Below, piece after piece: positions 30,978 through 36,109 of a stretch of DNA of 36,109 nt. The DNA lies in the NCBI GenBank assembly GCA_020852055.1, contig JADZBP010000176.1, forward strand, positions 1 to 36,109, written 5' to 3'. The notes under the pieces were generated by a model. The model had not been told where the DNA came from. It ran no database searches and was given only the letters and a program-made list of their open reading frames with translations. Made by a program: the position numbers and the translations under genes. The DNA is from Candidatus Latescibacterota bacterium. Lineage in GTDB: Bacteria > Latescibacterota > UBA2968 > UBA8231. Each line of letters begins with the position of its first letter. Within the stretch, counting starts at the first letter, position 1.

Positions 30978-32573
30978 ATGCCTATGAAAATGCTGTGTTT
31001 TGTCCTCGGGACGGCGTGGTTGCTCACCAGCGCGTCGTCCCCGGTTCGTGCAACCGAGCCGGCGCAAGAGGACTCGGTGCGCAAATACCGCTTCCTGGCC
31101 AAGGATGCGCGCGAGAAGGACAACCTCGACGCCGCACTCCAGTACTACCAAGAACTCCTGCGCTACAGCCCCGACGATGCAAAGGCCTGGTTCTGGACCG
31201 GCAAGATCCTTTACGATAAACAGGATCTCGCTGGCGCCCGGCAGGCCCTGAGCCAGGCGGCCGCACTCGACTCGCTCTACTTCAACACCAACCTGCTGCT
31301 CTTCCAGATCCACTCCCAGGACAGCCGGCCCGACTCGGCCGCCCCTTATCTCGAACGGGTGCTGCGGCTCAAACCAGACGAAGCCAAATACCAGCAGTAC
31401 CGCCGCAATCTGGCAGACCTCTTCTACCGCACGGGTAATGCCCGGCAGGCCCTGTACTATTACCTGCAGGTAGCTGCCCAGCATCCGGACGACCCGTCCC
31501 TGGCCGAAGTGATCGCCACCACCTACGAGGATCTGGGGGAGCCGGCCGAAGCCTTGGCCTGGCGCCAAAAGCTGCTGGCCCAGGGCAGCGGCAGCGCCCC
31601 CGGCAGCCAGCGGCAGACCCTCCGGTCCATGGCTGAGTTGCAGATCAAGACCGGGGATACCAAAGGGGCCTTCGCTACCCTCAACCAGCTGCTCCAGCTC
31701 GACCCAGACCACCCGCGCGAAGCCCTCGAACCCATGGCCGAGTTACAGATTCGCGGCGGCGACACCAAAGGAGCCTTCGCCACCCTGATGCAGCTGGTGC
31801 AGGTCGATTCGCTCAACCGCTATACTTATTACAGCCGCATCGCCCAGGTGGGAGAGAAGGCCAAAGACGCCGCCATGCAGGTCAAAGGCCTCGAAGGTAT
31901 GGCCCAGACCAATCCCAAGGATGTCGAGGCGGTGATCACGCTGGTGGAATGGCACCTGAAAGCCGGCAACGACCAGGCTGCCGAGCGGGCGATACAGCGG
32001 GGTCTGCGCATCGCCCCGGCCCATGCGCGCCTCAACCTGCTCAGAGGTGATTTTCTGTCCCATCGCGGCGCCGACGAGGAAGCCCTCGCCGCCTACGAGA
32101 AGGCCAAGGCCGATCCAGCCTGGGTCCAGATGGCCCAAGAGCGGATCCTGGCGCTGCGACCTCCCGAGTCGCAGGACGAGAAGTCGAAACGGGAGCTGTT
32201 CCACGACCACTTCAAGAATCTGGCTGAAGCCGGCAAGAAGAACGGGGACGACGCCATGATGGTCACCGGGCTGGAGGGCATGGTGCAAAACCGCCCCCGC
32301 GATATCGAGCCGATGATCAGGCTGGCGGAGTGGTACCTCAAAGCCGACGATCCGGGTACGGCGATCCAGTGGGTCGCCCGCGGCCTGGAGGTCAACCAGC
32401 GCGACGCCCGCCTCTTGCTGCTCAAGGGGGATTGCCTGGCCCGCCAGGGCGCGGCGAAGGAAGCCCTCGCCGCCTTCGAAAAAGCCAAAGCCGACACCGC
32501 CTGGGCGGCCGAGGCCGTACGGCGCATCAGGTCGCTGCGTTCCCCCGAAGGCCAGGATGCCCAAAGGAAATAG
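30978..32573 (+). CDS. secreted TPR-repeat protein with internal duplications
   Basis: 531 residues with a cleavable signal peptide (MLCFVLGTAWLLTSASSPVRA in parts: MLCFVLGTAWLL, SSPVRA). Tetratricopeptide repeats cover most of the protein. Two adjacent 35-residue repeats (MAELQIKTGDTKGAFATL and MAELQIRGGDTKGAFATL) are nearly identical. A larger module of 127 residues is duplicated, starting at residues 304 and 431 (GLEGMAQTNP and GLEGMVQNRP). No catalytic motif. A periplasmic scaffold is likely. It precedes a TonB-family gene by 9 bases, so the pair may act together in energised outer-membrane transport. Confidence 0.85.
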   Translation: MPMKMLCFVLGTAWLLTSASSPVRATEPAQEDSVRKYRFLAKDAREKDNLDAALQYYQELLRYSPDDAKAWFWTGKILYDKQDLAGARQALSQAAALDSLYFNTNLLLFQIHSQDSRPDSAAPYLERVLRLKPDEAKYQQYRRNLADLFYRTGNARQALYYYLQVAAQHPDDPSLAEVIATTYEDLGEPAEALAWRQKLLAQGSGSAPGSQRQTLRSMAELQIKTGDTKGAFATLNQLLQLDPDHPREALEPMAELQIRGGDTKGAFATLMQLVQVDSLNRYTYYSRIAQVGEKAKDAAMQVKGLEGMAQTNPKDVEAVITLVEWHLKAGNDQAAERAIQRGLRIAPAHARLNLLRGDFLSHRGADEEALAAYEKAKADPAWVQMAQERILALRPPESQDEKSKRELFHDHFKNLAEAGKKNGDDAMMVTGLEGMVQNRPRDIEPMIRLAEWYLKADDPGTAIQWVARGLEVNQRDARLLLLKGDCLARQGAAKEALAAFEKAKADTAWAAEAVRRIRSLRSPEGQDAQRK

Positions 32574-32582
32574 ACCACGCCG

Positions 32583-33281
32583 ATGAGTTCGGGATTGATT
32601 ATACCGCTGCCGCTTTTTGATCCCTCCCGCCGATTCGTTTGGGAAGCGCGGATCAGTTCGTTCCTCTCCCACGTTGTCGTGATCATCGTCTGCGCCGTGG
32701 TCAGCGGTGAACCGGAGCCCAGCGAACCCCCGGTGATCATCAAACTGGGCCCTCGTCCCACGGCCTTCACCGCCCCCAAGAGTATTCCGCCTCCCCCCAA
32801 GGACCGGCAGGTGCAGAAGCTGGCGGTGCGGCCCACGGTGCCGGTATCCGCCGATTACGTGGGCACCATCGAGGACGAGGTCATCGAGTCCGATGCCGAG
32901 GGGGATACCAACGCCATCTACCTGGGCGATCTGGCCATGCCGGGGTTGGGCGAGACGCCCCAGGTGCAGGAGGTCGAGCTGGAGGACGAGGAACCGGTCG
33001 AGATCTGGAAGGTGGAAAAGCAGCCGGAGGTGCTGAAGCAGGTCAAGCCGGATTTCCCCGAGATCGCCCGCAAGGCCGGCATCGAGGGCCGGGTCACCGT
33101 CAACGCCCTGGTGGGCAAGGACGGCAAGGTGGAAAAGGTGGGCGAGATCACGGGGCCCGAGGTCTTCCACGAGGCGGCCAAGGCCGCAGCCCTGCAGTGG
33201 GAATTCACCCCGGCCATCCAGAACGATCGCCCGGTCAAGGTGTGGGTAGCCATCCCCTTCAACTTCACCTTCCGGGACTGA
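32583..33281 (+). CDS. TonB-family protein
   Basis: 232 residues. One N-terminal membrane helix (ISSFLSHVVVIIVCAVVSG, about 25-43), a Pro- and acidic-rich periplasmic spacer (about 45-140), and a C-terminal TonB domain (about 150-232) with PDFPEIARKAGIEGRVTVNA and ALQWEFTPAIQNDRPVKVW. It should pass proton-motive-force energy from ExbB/ExbD to outer-membrane receptors. The spacer is shorter than in enterobacterial TonB and lacks long Glu-Pro/Lys-Pro repeats. No exbBD genes are in the window. Confidence 0.9.
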   Translation: MSSGLIIPLPLFDPSRRFVWEARISSFLSHVVVIIVCAVVSGEPEPSEPPVIIKLGPRPTAFTAPKSIPPPPKDRQVQKLAVRPTVPVSADYVGTIEDEVIESDAEGDTNAIYLGDLAMPGLGETPQVQEVELEDEEPVEIWKVEKQPEVLKQVKPDFPEIARKAGIEGRVTVNALVGKDGKVEKVGEITGPEVFHEAAKAAALQWEFTPAIQNDRPVKVWVAIPFNFTFRD

Positions 33282-33296
33282 GCAGCAAAAAACAGA

Positions 33297-33325
33297 TTGC
33301 CAGATCTGCCGAGTTTCTGTATATA
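33297..33325 (+). promoter_or_regulatory. candidate promoter for nrdR
   Basis: TTGCCA (33297-33302), exactly 17 bases, TATATA (33320-33325), directly after the TonB stop. It predicts a 5' leader of about 130 bases before nrdR. Confidence 0.55.
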
Positions 33326-33337
33326 AGTGTTAAGTCT

Positions 33338-33357
33338 CCAGCGCTTTAGGGCGCTGG
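33338..33357 (+). other. hairpin in the nrdR 5' leader
   Basis: CCAGCGC (33338-33344) pairs with GCGCTGG (33351-33357) around a 6-base loop, a few bases after the predicted transcription start. No T-run follows. It could stabilise the leader or terminate upstream transcription; no riboswitch class is recognised. Confidence 0.35.
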
Positions 33358-33463
33358 GGACAGCGCGACCACCCCCCTTTCATCTCCCGCGCGCTCTGTC
33401 TTTACTCCCCGTTGTCCCCGACAGCTTTTCCATCTCCAGCAGCCCTCTGCGAGGAAAGACCAG

Positions 33464-33913
33464 ATGCGTTGTCCCTACTGCAATCATCAGGACGATCGGG
33501 TGGTGGATTCGCGCGCCTGCCGCGACGGCATGGCCATCCGCAGGCGCCGGGAATGCATCAACTGCAGCCAGCGCTTCACCACCTACGAGTACATCGAGCA
33601 CACCCCGCTGACGGTGATCAAACGGGACGGCCGGCGCGAGCCCTTCGACCGGGGCAAGCTGCTGGACAAGATCCAGCTGGCCTGCTACAAAACCACCGTT
33701 TCCGCCGACCAGATCGAGGAGGTGATCGACCTGATCGAGTCCGATCTGAGCACCCTGGCCGAGAAAGAGGTGGAGAGCAAGCAGATCGGCGAGCTGACCA
33801 TGGAGCGGCTGCGCCACCTCAACGAGGTGGCCTATGTGCGTTTTGCCTCGGTGTACCGGCAGTTCAAGGACAAAAACGACTTCGTGCGCGAGCTGGAGCA
33901 GCTGACGCCCTGA
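33464..33913 (+). CDS. nrdR: transcriptional repressor NrdR
   Basis: 149 residues, normal length. It represses ribonucleotide reductase genes according to nucleotide levels. The zinc ribbon is complete: CPYC at 3-6 and CINC at about 31-34, with the family signature VVDSRACRDGMAIRRRREC and RFTTYEY. The ATP-cone (about 48-138) includes VIKRDGRREPFDRGKLLDKI and VAYVRFASVYRQFKD. GAGGAAAG lies upstream of the ATG. Followed by a strong intrinsic terminator, so it is a single-gene unit. Confidence 0.97.
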   Translation: MRCPYCNHQDDRVVDSRACRDGMAIRRRRECINCSQRFTTYEYIEHTPLTVIKRDGRREPFDRGKLLDKIQLACYKTTVSADQIEEVIDLIESDLSTLAEKEVESKQIGELTMERLRHLNEVAYVRFASVYRQFKDKNDFVRELEQLTP

Positions 33914-33940
33914 GCGCGTTGGTCTGCCCGCGAGTCATTC

Positions 33941-33972
33941 AAACAGGCCCGTTCGCGGGCCTGTTTCTTTTT
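33941..33972 (+). terminator. intrinsic terminator after nrdR
   Basis: Perfect stem CAGGCCCG-TTCG-CGGGCCTG (33944-33963) with a UUCG tetraloop, extended to 11 bp by AAA/TTT, followed by TTTCTTTTT. The clearest terminator in the window; the upstream AAA gives slight bidirectional potential. Confidence 0.93.
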
Positions 33973-33979
33973 GCGGCTG

Positions 33980-34008
33980 TTGATCTGCAAGCGGCGGCCG
34001 GGTATCTT
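33980..34008 (+). promoter_or_regulatory. candidate promoter for the DUF4159-DUF4175 pair
   Basis: TTGATC (33980-33985), exactly 17 bases, TATCTT (34003-34008), immediately after the nrdR terminator. The predicted start of transcription is within a few bases of the ATG at 34018, so the mRNA may be leaderless. Confidence 0.4.
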
Positions 34009-34017
34009 CTCTACCAC

Positions 34018-34680
34018 ATGAAACGCACCCTTCTGCTGCTCGCCGCGCTGCTCCTGCCAGGGCCGGTGGTGGCCCAACCCGCCGGCCTGCTCTTCACCAT
34101 CGCCCAACTCCACTACGGTGGGGGCGGCGACTGGTACGCCAACCCCTCCTCGCTGCCGAACCTGTTGCGTTTCCTGCGCGAAAACACCGCTATCGAGGCC
34201 GCCGCTGAGCCGGCCCAGGTGCAGATCGGCGACGAGGAACTTTTCTCCTACCCGTACATCTACATGACGGGCCACGGCAACGTCTCCTTTTCCCCCGAGG
34301 AGGTGCTGCGCCTGCGCCGCTATCTGGAGAGCGGCGGGTTCCTGCACGCCGACGACAACTACGGCATGGACGCCTCCTTTCGCCGCGAGATCAAGAAGGT
34401 TTTCCCCACCAAAGAGCTGGTCGAGTTGCCCGCCGAGCATGGGATCTTTCATTGCCACTTCGATTTTCCCCAGGGCATACCCAAAATCCACCAACACGAC
34501 GGCAAGCGGCCCCAGGCCCTGGGCATCTTCGACGGCGACCGCCTGGTGGTGCTCTACACTTATGAGACCGACCTGGGCGACGGCTGGGAGGACCCGCAGG
34601 TGCACAACGATCCGCCGGAAAAACGCCAGGCCGCCCTGCGTATGGGCGCCAACATCGCCGTCTGGGTGCTGACCCACTGA
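34018..34680 (+). CDS. DUF4159 family secreted protein
   Basis: 220 residues from MKRTLLLLAALLLPGPVVAQ, a clear signal peptide; the frame is open far upstream but crosses nrdR. Family features: FTIAQLHYGGGGDWYANP, YMTGHGNVSFSPEE, GGFLHADDNYGMDASF and PEHGIFHCHFDFP-like segment (EHGIFHCHFDFP). The fold resembles class I glutamine amidotransferase-like domains as known for DUF4159; no enzymatic role is established. The family commonly sits with MoxR, DUF58 and DUF4175 genes, and the next gene is indeed DUF4175-like. No Shine-Dalgarno. Confidence 0.88.
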   Translation: MKRTLLLLAALLLPGPVVAQPAGLLFTIAQLHYGGGGDWYANPSSLPNLLRFLRENTAIEAAAEPAQVQIGDEELFSYPYIYMTGHGNVSFSPEEVLRLRRYLESGGFLHADDNYGMDASFRREIKKVFPTKELVELPAEHGIFHCHFDFPQGIPKIHQHDGKRPQALGIFDGDRLVVLYTYETDLGDGWEDPQVHNDPPEKRQAALRMGANIAVWVLTH

Positions 34681-34682
34681 TC

Positions 34683-36098
34683 ATGTCGGGCAACCAAACC
34701 TCCCACACCCAGGTCCTGGCGCACCTGGCCCGCCTGCGGCGCCGGGCGCTGCTCCTGCTGGCTGCCGAGGCGCTGGCGCTGTGCCTGGCGCTGGCGTTGG
34801 GTCTGTCCCTGGTCGCCCTGTCCCTGGAGGCCTGGTTCTTTGTGCCGCCGCCCTGGCGCGCGGTCCTGGGGCTGATGGTGGTGATCGGGCCCTGCCTGGC
34901 GCTGGGCCTGGTGCTGGGACGGGGGCTGCCCGCCTGCCTCTCCCTCAGGGCCCTGGGCCTGCGGGTGGAGGCGTCTTGCCCCCAACTGCAGCAGCAGCTG
35001 ATCAGCACCCTCGAACTGTGGCAGAATGCCCGCGCCACCCAGCTATATTCCGCCTCGCTCCTCGAAGCCACCCTCGAAGGGGCCGCCGGGCTGCTGGCCC
35101 AGGTGGACCCGGCGCAGGTGATCGGCACCGGCCCCGCGCGGTGCCGCCTGCGCCAACTGAGTGCCGCCGCCGCGGTGGTGGCCCTGGCCTGGCTGGCGGC
35201 CGGCGAGAGCCTGGGGGAGGCCCTGCACCGCTGCGCCCATCCACTCACCGCCTTTGCCCGCCCGGCGCGCACCCGCATCGCCCTTGAACCGGGGGACACC
35301 GAGGTGGTCAAGGGCAGCGACCTGGCCCTGCAACTGCATTTCGCCGGGGTGCGGCCGCCCAGCGCCCGCCTGAAGTGGCGCGAGGCCGAGGCCAGCGCCT
35401 GGCAGGAGGAGGAGCTGGCCCTCGACGCCGACTCGCTGCGCTACCTGTTCAAGCAGGTACAGCGGCCCTTTGCCTATCAGGCACAGGCCGGCGAAGGGCT
35501 CACGCCGGTGTTCCAGGTGCGGGTGATTGAGCCGCCGGTGGTCCAGCGCCTGCGCCTCGAGTATCACTACCCGGCCTACAGCGGCCTGCCGGTGCGCAGC
35601 GACGAGGAGAACGGCGATATCAGCGGCCTGGCCGGCACCCAGGTGTTGCTCGAAGTAGAGGCCAGCCAGCCCCTGGCCAGCGCCGAGCTGGTGCGCGACG
35701 ACACCCTGCGCCAGGCCCTGCAACTGGAGGGCAGCCGTGCCCGCACCAGCCTGAACATCGAGCGCGACGGGCATTATCACCTCGAACTGAAAGACACCAA
35801 AGGCATCCGCAGCCGCGACCCCATCCGGTACGCCATCCAGGTGTTGCACGATGCCCCGCCCAGCGTGGCCCTGGCCGAGCCGGGTCGCGATCTGGACCTA
35901 CCCAAAGATCTGAACATAAACCTGCGGGTGGAGGCGGCGGACGATTTCGGCGTGGCCCGCCTGAGCCTGGTGTGGCGCCTCAACAACAGAGGCGAGCAGC
36001 GGCGCGATCTGCCCTTCCGCGCCGACCGGCAGGTGAGCCTGGCCTACACCTGGGACTTGGGCGCCCTGGACCTGCTGCCCGAGGACCGGGTCTTCTAG
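34683..36098 (+). pseudogene. DUF4175-like membrane protein, interrupted by in-frame TAG
   Basis: 471 codons before TAG at 36096-36098. Two N-terminal membrane helices (about 22-48 and 60-80), a third near 160-175, then periplasmic Ig-like domains (about 195-470) with PPVVQRLRLEYHYPAYSGLP. DUF4175 proteins are usually near 1100 residues and continue after LLPEDRVF with an aromatic-x-VEA/VEV strand; here reading through gives VF-stop-HVEA, as if a TAC/TAT Tyr codon had become TAG. TAG is an ordinary stop elsewhere in the window (recN, VOC gene). It could be a real nonsense mutation or an assembly/base error; the frame is still open at the window end. Confidence 0.7.
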
Positions 36099-36109
36099 CA
36101 TGTCGAAGC

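Noticed and set aside
36096-36098. TAG as a recoded sense codon
   Set aside because: recN, the VOC gene and the secreted beta-helix gene end at TAG in normal positions, so general recoding is not supported.
1-36109. CRISPR arrays, tRNA/rRNA genes, insertion sequences, prophage
   Set aside because: No regularly spaced direct repeats, cloverleaf-like genes, transposase/integrase motifs or phage proteins were found on reading either strand.

Overview
The window is GC-rich DNA (by eye well above 60% G+C), densely packed with genes and with no tRNA, rRNA, CRISPR array or insertion sequence that I can see. It comes from a diderm bacterium: there are two outer-membrane beta-barrel proteins, two lipoproteins with lipoboxes, a TonB-family protein and several secreted proteins. 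A secreted protein with Asp-rich 'VDFDDFFLFADHFG' repeats, a DUF4159/DUF4175 pair, an HpcH-type aldolase next to a sialidase-like protein, and DUF6785-type membrane proteins together suggest an uncultured FCB-type lineage. Candidatus Latescibacterota or a relative is my best guess, but it is inference from gene content, not a placement.

Layout. (1) 2-2432, + strand: the end of a beta-barrel protein, two tiny ORFs that may be one broken gene, a lipoprotein and a TPR lipoprotein, chained by stop/start overlaps. (2) 2496-9103, - strand, read right to left: aldolase, sialidase-like protein, xseA, xseB, recN, pgsA-like synthase, VOC protein. A catabolic pair therefore leads into DNA repair and lipid genes. 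(3) 9203-15615, - strand: rpmI, rplT, pheS, pheT, a ZapB-like coiled coil, zapA and rny. This translation/cell-division/RNA-decay operon has a clear sigma70-type promoter and hairpins before rplT, pheS and the zapB-like gene. (4) 15710-19488, - strand: a 1138-residue secreted beta-helix/cadherin-like protein ending in two EF-hand-like repeats, preceded by a small unknown protein. (5) 19608-21739, + strand: surE translationally coupled to a BamA-like outer-membrane protein; accD converges on it. (6) 22648-30825, + strand: three coupled genes for very large membrane proteins. The first fuses a degenerate M28-peptidase-like domain to an FtsX-like permease; the next two are OPT-like/DUF6785-like polytopic proteins. 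(7) 30978-33281, + strand: a secreted TPR protein and a TonB-family protein. (8) 33464-end, + strand: nrdR with a textbook terminator, then DUF4159 and DUF4175 proteins, the last cut by an in-frame TAG at the window edge.

The best candidate for an undescribed system is region 6. A pseudo-peptidase resembling nicastrin/nicalin in logic (M28 fold, ligands lost) is fused to a permease without an ATPase and coupled to two putative peptide-transporter-like proteins. A substrate-receptor-plus-transporter assembly for peptides is a reasonable but untested reading. The DUF4175 stop codon, the tiny split ORFs, the pheS leader hairpin and the perfect 14-bp inverted repeat after pheT are smaller points worth checking.
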